Positions 1-9,047 are shown, numbered from the stretch's first letter. The stretch: 64,000 nucleotides of DNA from CALECP01 sp964389925 (GCA_964389925.1 CAYMGE010000010.1:31964-95963); one strand, 5' to 3'. Notes: generated by a model from the sequence alone, not told the origin. Program-made: numbers and translations.

Positions 1-31
1 TAGATCGTATCTGCGGTGAGATTAAAAGATA

Positions 32-910
32 CTATTTGAAAATGTAAACGCCGCCCTCTTTTTTCCAAACGATGTCACATTTTTCACAATTGAGCCGCTC
101 GTCTTCTTCAAAGATGGGCGTTTTACACTTGGGGCAGGCGAAGAAGTGATTGGGATCAGATATTTTGCCGTGTTTGGGGTTTTCGCTGAGAATGAAAGTC
201 TGGGGGGTTAATGTCCAAAGGCGGCCTGTTGGCTGAACTGCCTTGTCGAGTTTCACCAGCAAATCGGTTGGAATCGCTTTTTTGAGGAAGGGGACACGGA
301 AATGTGAAGACGATAAGGTTTGTTGAGGGGTAAAGCCGTATGCGAGGAGTTGTTCACGGATATAGGCTGGATGGAAGTCAAAGTTGAGTTCGACAAATTC
401 GACTGGGGCTTTGTCGAAGGGCGACCACGCTTGTTTCTTGAGTAGGTATCGGCCGATAGCCTTCAAATTTCTTTTATTTGCAAACTCCAACACATAGCGA
501 CCATTGATACGAGCGATACGGTTGAGTTCGGCAAACAGGCCGGGTACATTGGCAGCATGATGAATGGTGCGGACTTGCACAAGCGTTTGAAACAGCCCAT
601 CGACAAATGGCATTTCATACCAGTTGCCAGAAACGAGGACAAAACGGGGATCGTCACCCAGTCGTTCGTGGGCTTCGCGTAAAAGGGAACTCGAATAGTC
701 AAAGAGAACGACGCGATCATAGCCATCAAATTCGTCAGCTAATCGGCCGAAGCCCGCCCCAATATCAATCACAGTCGAACCGTACTCCGGCATTAACCTA
801 CGCAGCGCGACGCGCTCAACCTGATCCTCATAGTCGCGTCCTTGATTTTCCCAAAAGCGGGTGCGATAGTCAGAACCTTCATAATCACAAACGGGGGGCA
901 TCTTTGTCAT
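32..910 (-). CDS. Class I SAM-dependent methyltransferase with C-terminal zinc ribbon
   Basis: A 292-residue protein. Residues 47-55 (VIDIGAGFG) are the glycine-rich SAM-binding motif I of class I methyltransferases, followed by an acidic strand (VVLFDYS) that would hold the ribose hydroxyls. The last 40 residues carry two Cys pairs, CPKC (259-262) and CEKC (275-278), forming a Trm112-like zinc ribbon. The fold is clear but the substrate is not; a UbiE-like small-molecule or lipid methyltransferase is possible. There is no Shine-Dalgarno. A TATGAT -10 box lies 6 nt before the ATG, so the mRNA is probably leaderless. The gene is divergent from the ABC importer operon that follows. Confidence 0.8.
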   Translation of the reverse strand: MTKMPPVCDYEGSDYRTRFWENQGRDYEDQVERVALRRLMPEYGSTVIDIGAGFGRLADEFDGYDRVVLFDYSSSLLREAHERLGDDPRFVLVSGNWYEMPFVDGLFQTLVQVRTIHHAANVPGLFAELNRIARINGRYVLEFANKRNLKAIGRYLLKKQAWSPFDKAPVEFVELNFDFHPAYIREQLLAYGFTPQQTLSSSHFRVPFLKKAIPTDLLVKLDKAVQPTGRLWTLTPQTFILSENPKHGKISDPNHFFACPKCKTPIFEEDERLNCEKCDIVWKKEGGVYIFK

Positions 911-916
911 AGCTGA

Positions 917-922
917 ATCATA
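917..922 (-). promoter_or_regulatory. -10 box of a leaderless methyltransferase gene
   Basis: TATGAT on the minus strand ends 6 nt before the ATG at 910. Transcription would start at or beside the first codon. No ribosome binding site is present. Confidence 0.55.
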
Positions 923-1107
923 CCAAAATTGAGAACAGCTATCTATTCAACAAAGGATGACAAACTTTCTCATTTCTCAAATCGTGAAAGAGACACAATC
1001 TAGCTGCTCAAATTGTGCAAGATATACACTGAAAGAAGTGATTTTGATTGAATTTCACCCAATCATTCGTATCTAGCTTTACCTTTTCTTAACAGGAAAA
1101 TTACCTA

Positions 1108-1137
1108 TTGCACAAATGGGAACGATATGTTTATAAT
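1108..1137 (+). promoter_or_regulatory. Sigma-70-type promoter for the ABC importer operon
   Basis: TTGCAC (1108-1113) and TATAAT (1132-1137) are separated by 18 nt. This is the best promoter match in the 423-nt gap between the methyltransferase and the binding-protein gene. It gives a leader of about 190 nt before the ATG at 1334. Confidence 0.55.
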
Positions 1138-1149
1138 AAATGGGGTTTT

Positions 1150-1173
1150 TTAGTGACATATTCGTGACACTAA
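1150..1173 (+). promoter_or_regulatory. Inverted repeat just downstream of the predicted start site, possible operator
   Basis: TTAGTGaCA and TGaCACTAA form an imperfect 24-bp inverted repeat starting 12 nt after the -10 box. Its position suits a repressor site for the importer operon. No regulator can be assigned from sequence. Confidence 0.35.
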
Positions 1174-1217
1174 AAGGTCAAGGCTTTTAGACACGTAGTA
1201 TAGGAGAAGATTGCCAT

Positions 1218-1337
1218 TTGAAGAAACGCCGTAACTCCCCCTACGAACGCAACGCTGTCATTCAGCACACAAATTACGCACGGCTTGATTTGCAAGATCG
1301 TGTATTTCAGTTCAAGAATTTTAGGAGAAACTCATGA
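1218..1337 (+). CDS. Possible 39-residue leader peptide upstream of the binding protein
   Basis: An open frame starts at TTG (1218), with AGGAG at 1202-1206 placed about 11 nt upstream. It ends in a TGA that overlaps the ATG of the binding-protein gene (ATGA). The peptide is basic and polar (begins MKKRRNSPYERN) with no membrane segment. The Shine-Dalgarno and the stop-start overlap argue for translational coupling. A 39-codon open frame can also occur by chance, so this is tentative. The second Shine-Dalgarno (AGGAG at 1323-1327) serves the main gene. Confidence 0.25.
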   Translation: MKKRRNSPYERNAVIQHTNYARLDLQDRVFQFKNFRRNS

Positions 1338-3967
1338 AGATAAAACTACTGTTTTTACTAACAGCGATCGCGGCTCTACTTATTGCCTGTGGTGCGCCTG
1401 AACAAGTCGTTGTCACTCAAATTGTTGAGACAATCAAAGAGGTCGAAGTTCAAGGTGAAACGGTTGTCGAAGAAGTCGTCGTCACTCAAATCGTTGAGGT
1501 TGAAGGTGAAACGATTGTAGAAGAAGTTGAAGTCGAAGTGACAAAAATCGTTGAGGTTGAGAGAGAACCAGAACCAAGCAATCGCACAGGTGGCTGGCTC
1601 GACACCATCATCTTCGTTGAAGAGCCAAACCAAGATGCTGCAATTGCACGTCTCGGTGCGGGTGACATCGATATGTTCGCGGATGATGTTGCAGGTGCAG
1701 CTGTCCTTCAGGCAATCGAAGACGCTGGCAACATTACAACTGTGACACAATACGGTCTCTATGATGAAATGTTCTTCAATAACGGCGCATGTGCCGATGA
1801 AGCACTTCTCAATCCATTCCAAAGCGACAAGATGCGCGAGGCAATGAACTGGGCAATCGACCGTGACTATGTTGCTGACGAGCTTTATGGTGGTTTGGCT
1901 GTGCCAAAATACACAGCAATTGCAGAAGCTGGTGCAGATCGCGGTCGTTTAGCGGCCGAAATCCGCGCAATCGAAGCAAACTACGCCTATGATCTCGAAA
2001 GAGCGCGTGAAGTTGTCACCGCTGAGATGGAAGAGATGGGCGCAGAGATGGTAGATGGCAGCTGGAATTTCAACGGCGAGCCTGTCACGCTGATCGGTTT
2101 AATCCGTATTGAAGACACACGCCTCGAAATTGGTAACTACTTTGCCAATCAGCTTGAAGAACTCGGCTTTACAATTGAACGCGTTGAGCGTACATCGAGC
2201 GAACTCAGCCCACTGTGGATTAGCTCTGACCCTGCCGAATGTCAATGGAACTGGTACACAGGCGCATGGAGTCAAACATCTATCGCACGTGATAACGGTA
2301 CGAACTTCGATTTCTTCTATACCACACGTGGTGTCCCATGGCCAAGCTGGCAGGTGTTCTCACCAAACGAAGAGCTTGATGCCCTTTCGCTCCGTTTGAA
2401 CGACAATGATTACAGTAACTTGGAAGAACGTCAAGAACTGTTTGCAGAAATTCTGCCACTTGCGGCCGAAGAAGCATCACGTGTTTGGGTTACCAGCCGT
2501 ACAACGCTTGTCCCATATAGCAATGAAGTTTCTGTAACGTCTGACCTCGCGGCTGGTATCAGTGGCGCAGGCATCTGGGCAAAAACAGTTCGTTTCGCTG
2601 ACCAAGAAGGTGGTTCAATGAAGATCGCATTGCCAAGCGTCTTCACAGAGCCATGGAATCCAATTGGTGGTTCTAACTGGGTATTTGACAACATGGTTAA
2701 ACGTGCAATTGGTGAATCGGCCGTTTACACCGACCCAAGCACAGGTGTTGCAATTCCAAACCGCGTAGAGCGTGCTGAGGTTGTCGTCCAAGAAGGATTC
2801 CCATCTGGCACAACACTCGACTGGGTTGACCTGTCATTTGAGTCTGAAATCGTCGTTCCAGACGACGCATGGGCTGGCTGGGATGCTGAAAGTCAAACAT
2901 TCATCACTGCTGGTGACCTCTACACTGAAACACAAACAGCAGTTTTCAAAAGCACTGTTTACTATCCAGAAGACATGTTCGACACGATCACATGGCATGA
3001 TGGCAGCCCACTGAGTGTTGCTGACTTTGTGATGGCTATGATCGTCGAATTTGATCTTGGCAATGAAGCTAGCCCCAACTACGATGAATCGTTGGCTCCA
3101 AACCTTGATCAGTTCCTATCTGCTTTCAAAGCAACAAAGATTGTCTCAACCGACCCGCTTGTCATTGAATACTATGGTGACAATGCACAGCTTGATGCCG
3201 AGAACATCATGCAGCTTACAAACGCAACCTGGTGGCCAACCTATGACTATGCAGACGCAGCATGGCACAATATGGCAATCATGTTACGTGCAGATGAAAG
3301 TGGTGATTTGGCCTTCACACCAGACAAAGCTGACTTGAACGAGACAGAGCGTATTAATATGATCGCTGGTCCATCACTCGACATCTTGGCAGGTGAGCTG
3401 CTCTCTGCAACAGAAGAGGCATATATTCCTTATGCAGCAACACTGAGTGAGTATCTGTCAGATGATGAGGTAGAGTCGCGTTACAGCAACCTTTCTGAGT
3501 TTGCACGTCGCTACGGTCACTACTATCTCGGCACAAACGTTTACTATCTGCAAGGTGTCTTCCCAGTTGAAGGTCAAGCAATTTTGGAACGCTATGAGCC
3601 GCATCAAGATGCTGCAAACCGTTGGGCGCGTTTCTCGGCGCCAGCGATTGCCGAAGTCGAGATCGATGGCGATAGCCGTGTCGCAATTGGCGATGAGGCG
3701 ACATTCGAGGTCTTCATTGATGGCTTGGGTGAACCTTACGCTGTAGACGACATCACAAGCGTGACCTACCTGCTATTTGACGCAACAGGCGCACAAGTTG
3801 GCACAGGTCAAGCTGAAGCTGTTGAGGATGGTCTCTGGGAAGTCGTGATCGATGGCGATACCACAGGTGAACTGGCTGAAGGTTCAAACCGCGTCGAAGT
3901 TGTTGTCGTCTCGGAACTTGTCGCGCTGCCAAGCCTCGGCTCGTTCGAGTTTGTTACAACACCATAG
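1334..3967 (+). CDS. Family 5 ABC transporter substrate-binding lipoprotein
   Basis: An 877-residue exported lipoprotein. It has a hydrophobic signal and lipobox LIAC with Cys19, then an unusual linker (about 25-78) of alternating Val/Ile and Glu. Family SBP_5 hallmarks are present but in swapped order. The second-lobe signature (GAGDIDMF near 108-115, then MREAMNWAIDRDYV near 167-180) comes first. The WHDGSPL signature normally near residue 80-100 lies near 554. A beta-rich tail follows from about 780. It should capture peptides or similar solutes at the cell surface for the permease and ATPase genes downstream. The start is set by AGGAG 7 nt before the ATG. Confidence 0.9.
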   Translation: MKIKLLFLLTAIAALLIACGAPEQVVVTQIVETIKEVEVQGETVVEEVVVTQIVEVEGETIVEEVEVEVTKIVEVEREPEPSNRTGGWLDTIIFVEEPNQDAAIARLGAGDIDMFADDVAGAAVLQAIEDAGNITTVTQYGLYDEMFFNNGACADEALLNPFQSDKMREAMNWAIDRDYVADELYGGLAVPKYTAIAEAGADRGRLAAEIRAIEANYAYDLERAREVVTAEMEEMGAEMVDGSWNFNGEPVTLIGLIRIEDTRLEIGNYFANQLEELGFTIERVERTSSELSPLWISSDPAECQWNWYTGAWSQTSIARDNGTNFDFFYTTRGVPWPSWQVFSPNEELDALSLRLNDNDYSNLEERQELFAEILPLAAEEASRVWVTSRTTLVPYSNEVSVTSDLAAGISGAGIWAKTVRFADQEGGSMKIALPSVFTEPWNPIGGSNWVFDNMVKRAIGESAVYTDPSTGVAIPNRVERAEVVVQEGFPSGTTLDWVDLSFESEIVVPDDAWAGWDAESQTFITAGDLYTETQTAVFKSTVYYPEDMFDTITWHDGSPLSVADFVMAMIVEFDLGNEASPNYDESLAPNLDQFLSAFKATKIVSTDPLVIEYYGDNAQLDAENIMQLTNATWWPTYDYADAAWHNMAIMLRADESGDLAFTPDKADLNETERINMIAGPSLDILAGELLSATEEAYIPYAATLSEYLSDDEVESRYSNLSEFARRYGHYYLGTNVYYLQGVFPVEGQAILERYEPHQDAANRWARFSAPAIAEVEIDGDSRVAIGDEATFEVFIDGLGEPYAVDDITSVTYLLFDATGAQVGTGQAEAVEDGLWEVVIDGDTTGELAEGSNRVEVVVVSELVALPSLGSFEFVTTP

Positions 3968-4037
3968 AAGACGTTTTTATTGCTGGTAAGGGGTAAATGG
4001 CCCCTTGCTGGCGGTCATCGAAGCTATGATCCTGTCT

Positions 4038-4063
4038 GTGAGGACGAGTTTTCTCGTCCTCAC
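4038..4063 (+). terminator. Strong hairpin after the binding-protein gene
   Basis: A perfect 11-bp stem (GTGAGGACGAG with its complement) around a TTTT loop lies 70 nt past the binding-protein stop. No U-tract follows, so it may be a processing or attenuation hairpin that lowers permease expression relative to the binding protein. A weak -10 (TACAAT, 4089-4094) lies further down. I see nothing else in 3968-4271. Confidence 0.6.
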
Positions 4064-4271
4064 GCTCCATTTATTAGAAGTAATCTGTTACAATAAAGCC
4101 CACACAATTCATTCCACGCAAGAATACTTTGCCAAGCTATGGCAGTTTCAAGGTTATTAACAAGTTAGATAAGCCCTATCTTTCGCTTCACTGGAAAGTG
4201 CGAAGGTCGTTTATTTGTAAATCTTCAACGCGATGCTGTTTATGTCTTGGTCAAGAGGAGATGGTAAATCT

Positions 4272-5408
4272 ATGAGCCAGCAAGCACTGACGCCCGGCAC
4301 CGACTTTGAAACAGCAATGGCGGAATCATCGCGGAAGGCGCGTACCCAAACGATCATTCGCCTTTTTCGCTACACGTCAATCCGACTAGTCGCCCTATTT
4401 TTTACCGTGGTGGCTGGCGTTTACGTGACTGTTCTCGTTGCTAATATGGGTGGCTATGTCGATGATATTCGCAGAGGACAAATCCGCGAACAAGTTATCC
4501 TAGAGAAAAGCCTCGACCCGCAGTTCCGCCAACTTCCAGAAGCAGAGCGCATAAGAATCATAGACGAAGAAATTGCAAATGAGGAAGCCCGCTTTGGGCT
4601 TGATCAACCCTTTGCAATCCGCAGTTTCACTTACCTGACGAACGCATTGACATTAAATTTGGGGTTCTCAGAGGCACTTATAAGCGATAGCGGCTCACGA
4701 GCAGTGAGCAATATCATTTTAGAGCGATTACCTTCAACACTTGTCCTCTTTGGCACAGCAAATTTGCTTTTGTTTTTCATTAGCCTATTTATCGGGCTAA
4801 GACTTTCTCGACAATACGGCAGTTTTTGGGATAAGGTGATTTTAACACTAGCACCTAGCTCGGCCGCCCCCGGCTGGTTCTACGGCATCTTCCTCATCCT
4901 GATCTTTGCAAGTCTTCTAAGTTGGTTCCCCTTTGGTGGCATGGTTGGCTCCCCACCCCCAGATAATCCCTTTAACTATGCACTAAGTCTGCTCTATCAC
5001 ATGGTTTTGCCAGTTGCCGCAACGCTGTTGAGCGCGATTTTCATCACCATTTATGATTGGCGTACTTTCTTTTTGATTTACGCGAGTGAAGATTATGTAG
5101 AGATGGCAAAGGCAAAAGGGTTGCCAGATCGCATGATCGAACGCCGTTATGTTTTGCGGCCGACGCTTCCAAACATTATCACACGTTTCGCACTACTGTT
5201 GATTACGCTTTGGGTAGGTGCAATCATTCTTGAGACAGTCTTTAACTGGCCCGGAATTGGACAGCTCTATTTCCAAGCAATTGGTGCCTATGATACACCC
5301 GTGATCATTGCGAACGTTGTCGTTTACGCCTATTTGCTTGCGCTTACCGTTTTCCTGCTCGACTTTATCTACGCTTTGGTTGATCCGCGCGTGCGGGTTG
5401 GAGGGTAA
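4272..5408 (+). CDS. Peptide/nickel-type ABC transporter permease, DppB class
   Basis: An integral membrane protein of 378 residues from the chosen start. An in-frame ATG also exists at 4233, but AAGAGGAG (4253-4260) precedes the ATG at 4272. The first membrane segment is near residues 38-58. A long extracytoplasmic stretch contains the DppB-type region (AEAR/ERIRI, then FGLDQPFAIR). The EAA loop YVEMAKAKGLPDRM contacts the ATPase. It ends in LVDPRVRVGG as DppB proteins do. It forms the channel with the next gene, 5 nt downstream. Confidence 0.9.
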   Translation: MSQQALTPGTDFETAMAESSRKARTQTIIRLFRYTSIRLVALFFTVVAGVYVTVLVANMGGYVDDIRRGQIREQVILEKSLDPQFRQLPEAERIRIIDEEIANEEARFGLDQPFAIRSFTYLTNALTLNLGFSEALISDSGSRAVSNIILERLPSTLVLFGTANLLLFFISLFIGLRLSRQYGSFWDKVILTLAPSSAAPGWFYGIFLILIFASLLSWFPFGGMVGSPPPDNPFNYALSLLYHMVLPVAATLLSAIFITIYDWRTFFLIYASEDYVEMAKAKGLPDRMIERRYVLRPTLPNIITRFALLLITLWVGAIILETVFNWPGIGQLYFQAIGAYDTPVIIANVVVYAYLLALTVFLLDFIYALVDPRVRVGG

Positions 5409-5413
5409 ACGCC

Positions 5414-6766
5414 ATGATGCGAAGATTTAATCAACTGCGACACTATCCAACGGCTGTCTTTGGCATCCTCGTGATTTCGATCCTTCTGGTTGTTTCCATC
5501 GTCACACCGATTGTGATTCCGTATGGAGAGGCAGTGCGACTATGGCGAGGTGGGGAAGACATTTGGTCACAAACGCCGCGTAACGCTGCCCCTGTTTGGT
5601 ACAACTGGTTTTCAGGGGAAAAACAACCTGTCACGATTCGCTTTTCAAGTGCAGAGGGGGATGGTAACAGGACGGAAGAGGTCATTTCGGCCGATACCCG
5701 TGAAGTCAAATACGTGTACGAGTTCGACTATCAGTATGATGGTTTTCCACCAGAGTTAATTTTATTTGCAAACGCAACTGCGGATCAGAAAGATCCTTTT
5801 GTTGAGATGACATGGTTTACACCTGATGGTCGTGAAATACGTGCCGGCGATTTTTCACCTGGTGACTCCTCATCATTCCGCTTTGCACAGGACAGTCGTT
5901 TACAGCGTCGCCTTGAGCGTTCAAGCGGCATTGACGAGATTAACGTAAATCAAGGTCTTTTTGATGATCCAGAGCAAGAAGGTTTACAGGTTCTCAAGGG
6001 AACCTATCGTTTGGAAGTTGCTGGACTGCTTTTTGAAGCTGATTCTGAATTGGATACAACTTTTGTGAGCTATGGTAATCTACACGGCATAGCTGGCACA
6101 GACCACAAGCGGCGCGACATTTCACTCGCGTTACTCTGGGGAACCCCCATCGCAATGGCGTTTGGACTGCTTGCAGCGATTGGCACAACCATCACAACGA
6201 TGAGCATCGCCGCCATTGGTGTTTGGTTCGGTGGTTGGGTTGACGCAGTTATTCAAAGATTAGTTGAGGTCAACAACATCATTCCGCTCTTACCGATTTT
6301 GATTATGGTCGGGACATTTTATTCCCGAAGTATCTGGCTGATGCTGGGGCTTGTCATCCTCTTCGGCATCTTTGGTCTGCAAATCAAGACATATCGCGCT
6401 ATCTTTCTACAGGTTAAAGAAATGCCTTATATTGATGCGGCGCGGGCATATGGTGCAAGCAACATGCGGATTATTTTCCGCTATTTGATTCCACGTATTT
6501 TGCCACTGGTCATTCCACAAATCGTTACACTCGTTCCTAGTTTTGTTTTTCTCGAAGCAGCGCTAGCAGTGCTTGGGTTAGGCGATCCTTTTATTCCAAC
6601 ATGGGGCAAATTGATCAACGATGGTTATGCTCAAGGCGCGTTATTTAACGGGTTCTATTATTGGATACTTGAACCGGCCGTGTTGCTAACAATTGCTGGT
6701 CTGGGCTTTGCCGCTGTCGGCTTTGCATTAGACCGCATCTTCAATCCAAAACTGCGGGAGCTGTAG
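5414..6766 (+). CDS. Peptide/nickel-type ABC transporter permease, DppC class, with large inserted domain
   Basis: A 450-residue permease, about 150 longer than normal DppC. After the first membrane segment (about 13-35) come roughly 190 extra residues, largely polar and beta-like, before the usual HGIAGTDHKRRD region (about 225-236). The remaining membrane segments and the EAA loop (MPYIDAARAYGASNMR) are standard. GGAGGGT precedes the ATGATG start. The insert would face outward and could dock the enlarged binding protein; that role is inference. Confidence 0.88.
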   Translation: MMRRFNQLRHYPTAVFGILVISILLVVSIVTPIVIPYGEAVRLWRGGEDIWSQTPRNAAPVWYNWFSGEKQPVTIRFSSAEGDGNRTEEVISADTREVKYVYEFDYQYDGFPPELILFANATADQKDPFVEMTWFTPDGREIRAGDFSPGDSSSFRFAQDSRLQRRLERSSGIDEINVNQGLFDDPEQEGLQVLKGTYRLEVAGLLFEADSELDTTFVSYGNLHGIAGTDHKRRDISLALLWGTPIAMAFGLLAAIGTTITTMSIAAIGVWFGGWVDAVIQRLVEVNNIIPLLPILIMVGTFYSRSIWLMLGLVILFGIFGLQIKTYRAIFLQVKEMPYIDAARAYGASNMRIIFRYLIPRILPLVIPQIVTLVPSFVFLEAALAVLGLGDPFIPTWGKLINDGYAQGALFNGFYYWILEPAVLLTIAGLGFAAVGFALDRIFNPKLREL

Positions 6767-6770
6767 TAAG

Positions 6771-7730
6771 ATGAGTAATAAAGAACTACTTTCTGTGAGA
6801 AATCTGAGGCTGCATTTTCAAACACGTAGTGGTGTAGTGCAGGCTGTTGACAGCATTGATTTTGATTTGCCAACAAACAAAGCAACGGTTGTCATCGGCG
6901 AGTCGGGGTGTGGTAAAAGTTCACTAGCAAAAGCAATTTTGCGACTGTTGCCCAAAAATGTAGCCTCGTTTGATGGTGAAGTTTGGCTCAAAGGCGAGAA
7001 TCTTATGGAGCTAACTGATGAGGAGTTTCGTAAGCAAATTCGCTGGAAAAAAATTGCGATGGTTCCACAGGCCGCGATGAATGCGCTGAATCCCGTTATG
7101 CGAATTGGGGAGCAGGTAGCAGAGCCAGCGATGGTGCATCTTGGTTTAAGCCGTAAAGATGCACTGGCACGCGCCCTAAAGAGGTTCGAGCAAGTTGGCG
7201 TGCCGGGTGATTTTTTGCATCGTTATGCGTTTGAGTTGAGTGGTGGGATGCGACAACGTGCAGCACTTGCCATGTCGTTGGTGACAGATCCGCAGCTTGT
7301 CATCCTAGATGAGCCAACGTCTGCGCTGGACGTGTTGACGCAGGCAAACATCATGAACTTAATGAAGAGCGTCAAACGAGACCTCGACACGAGCTTTATC
7401 CTAATTACGCATGACATCGCAACGTCGAGCGAGCTAGCTGATAACGTCGCTGTCATGTATGCAGGACAGATCGTTGAGGTCAGTGACGCAAGGCATTTCT
7501 TCACAGAACCGCTACATCCCTACTCACAAAAACTGATGGCAAGTGTTCCCCGTTTGAAACAGACGGTTGAACCTGACTTTATCACAGGTCAGCCGCCGAG
7601 CCTGCTCAATCCGCCAACCGGTTGCCGATTTGCAGACCGCTGTCCGGCACGTTTCTCAAAGTGCGATGAAGAACCACCCACTATCGTGATCGATGAGGAT
7701 CGGAAGGTAAAGTGCTGGCTGCACACCTAG
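6771..7730 (+). CDS. Peptide/nickel ABC transporter ATP-binding protein, DppD class
   Basis: A 319-residue ATPase with Walker A GESGCGKSS (residues about 44-52), signature LSGGMRQRA, and Walker B LVILDEPTSALD. The C-terminal Oligo_HPY segment contains GCRFADRCPARFSKC, the Cys-rich motif typical of the Opp/Dpp ATPases. It starts 4 nt after the DppC stop. It pairs with the next gene as the asymmetric ATPase dimer that powers import. Confidence 0.92.
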   Translation: MSNKELLSVRNLRLHFQTRSGVVQAVDSIDFDLPTNKATVVIGESGCGKSSLAKAILRLLPKNVASFDGEVWLKGENLMELTDEEFRKQIRWKKIAMVPQAAMNALNPVMRIGEQVAEPAMVHLGLSRKDALARALKRFEQVGVPGDFLHRYAFELSGGMRQRAALAMSLVTDPQLVILDEPTSALDVLTQANIMNLMKSVKRDLDTSFILITHDIATSSELADNVAVMYAGQIVEVSDARHFFTEPLHPYSQKLMASVPRLKQTVEPDFITGQPPSLLNPPTGCRFADRCPARFSKCDEEPPTIVIDEDRKVKCWLHT

Positions 7731-7746
7731 ACGGAGGAAAATCAGA

Positions 7747-8766
7747 ATGAGTAAATTAAATGGAAAAGATCAGGCACTGCTCGAACTCGATGACCTGCAT
7801 GTCTGGTATGAACTGAAAAAGTTTGGCTTTGGTCATGCAGGGTATGTCAAGGCAGTCGATGGTGTCTCGTTGGAGCTGCGGCAAGGCGAGGCAATGGCGT
7901 GTGTCGGTGAGAGTGGTTGCGGTAAGTCGAGCTTGATGAAGACGATTATTGGCTTGAATCGGCCGACTTCCGGCGATGTCATCTTCGACGACACCAAACT
8001 AACTGAAACAGAGGGCGAAGACCTACGTCTTTACCGCGCCAAAATCGGTTATGTTCAGCAAGACCCTTTTGGTGCGCTGGCCAGTTTCATGACGATCCAG
8101 CGCATATTGGAAGAGCCGCTAATCATCAACGGCTTTACAAATAAAGAAGACCGCCTACAGCGCATTCGTAAAATCCTTGAAGAAGTCAAGCTCGCTCCCG
8201 TGGACGAGGTGATGGCAAAATTTCCTCACCAGTTGAGCGGCGGTCAACAGCAACGTGTCGTGATTGCACGCGCAATGATTATGGAGCCAAAGCTACTCGT
8301 TGCCGATGAGCCAGTCTCTATGCTGGACGCATCTGTGCGTGTGGAAATTTTGCGTTTGCTACGTGGTTTGCAAGAAAAACACAATTTGGCGGTCATCTAC
8401 ATCACCCATGACCTCTCAACCGTGCGCTACTTTTCTGAATATATCTTCGTGATGTATGCAGGTGAGGTAATCGAATTTGCAAAGATGGAGGATTTGCTCA
8501 ATGAGCCGAGTCACCCTTACACACTTGCGCTGCTAGAAGCGTCGTCAGACCCCGATTATAGAAACGCGCTTGAGATGAGCGAAATCCCGCGTGGAGAACC
8601 GCCGAGTTTGGTCAATCCACCAAGCGGCTGTCGTTTCCACCCACGTTGTCCCGAATTTATGCCCGGCACTTGCGATGCAAAACGCCCACCAAATTTCATC
8701 GTAAGCCCTGAACACAAAGTCGCATGTTGGCTTTTTGATGGAGCAAAGACGGATGCACCTATTTAG
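7747..8766 (+). CDS. Peptide/nickel ABC transporter ATP-binding protein, DppF class
   Basis: A 339-residue ATPase with Walker A GESGCGKSS, signature LSGGQQQRVVIARA, Walker B LLVADEPVSMLDAS, and the C-terminal motif GCRFHPRCPEFMPGTC. A strong Shine-Dalgarno (GGAGG) lies about 10 nt before the ATG. The gene is 16 nt from the DppD stop. Its last 14 bases overlap a small membrane-protein gene. Confidence 0.92.
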   Translation: MSKLNGKDQALLELDDLHVWYELKKFGFGHAGYVKAVDGVSLELRQGEAMACVGESGCGKSSLMKTIIGLNRPTSGDVIFDDTKLTETEGEDLRLYRAKIGYVQQDPFGALASFMTIQRILEEPLIINGFTNKEDRLQRIRKILEEVKLAPVDEVMAKFPHQLSGGQQQRVVIARAMIMEPKLLVADEPVSMLDASVRVEILRLLRGLQEKHNLAVIYITHDLSTVRYFSEYIFVMYAGEVIEFAKMEDLLNEPSHPYTLALLEASSDPDYRNALEMSEIPRGEPPSLVNPPSGCRFHPRCPEFMPGTCDAKRPPNFIVSPEHKVACWLFDGAKTDAPI

Positions 8767-8983
8767 CAGATTGTTCGTGATCGGTTTTCTCTGTGTCTTG
8801 GTGGGGGCAGTGTTGCCATTCTTGATGGTCATGCAGATTTTGCCCTCCACGTTTTTTCTAAACTTTGTTTCCTTTGCGACATCAGTGATCGGGATTTTTC
8901 TCGGCGTGATTGGGGTGGCAATGTATACAGGGTTGCAAAAGCAGAGAGAAAGAAACGAGTACAGTGACTATTATGACATGTGA
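8753..8983 (+). CDS. Small two-segment membrane protein overlapping the DppF gene
   Basis: A 76-residue protein from the ATG at 8753, which lies 14 nt inside the end of the ATPase gene. An upstream in-frame ATG at 8735 is possible. Two hydrophobic segments (about 5-27 and 34-58) are followed by a charged tail rich in Arg, Glu and Tyr (KQRERNEYSDYYDM). No family is recognised. Position inside the operon before its terminator suggests a transporter accessory subunit. That is inference. Confidence 0.6.
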   Translation: MHLFSRLFVIGFLCVLVGAVLPFLMVMQILPSTFFLNFVSFATSVIGIFLGVIGVAMYTGLQKQRERNEYSDYYDM

Positions 8984-9016
8984 TTGTGCATAAATTCATG
9001 TTGTTTACGCACTTTG

Positions 9017-9047
9017 AAAGCGAGCTACAGATGTGGCTCGCTTTTTT
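9017..9047 (+). terminator. Rho-independent terminator of the ABC importer operon
   Basis: AAAGCGAGC pairs with GCTCGCTTT, with three more inner pairs around an AGAT loop, and runs directly into six T residues. It lies 34 nt after the small membrane-protein stop. Confidence 0.85.

Noticed and set aside
1376..1822. 148-residue antisense open frame opposite the binding-protein gene
   Set aside because: Its Asn/Phe/Asp-rich sequence is the complement of the Val/Glu linker codons. No start signal or family.
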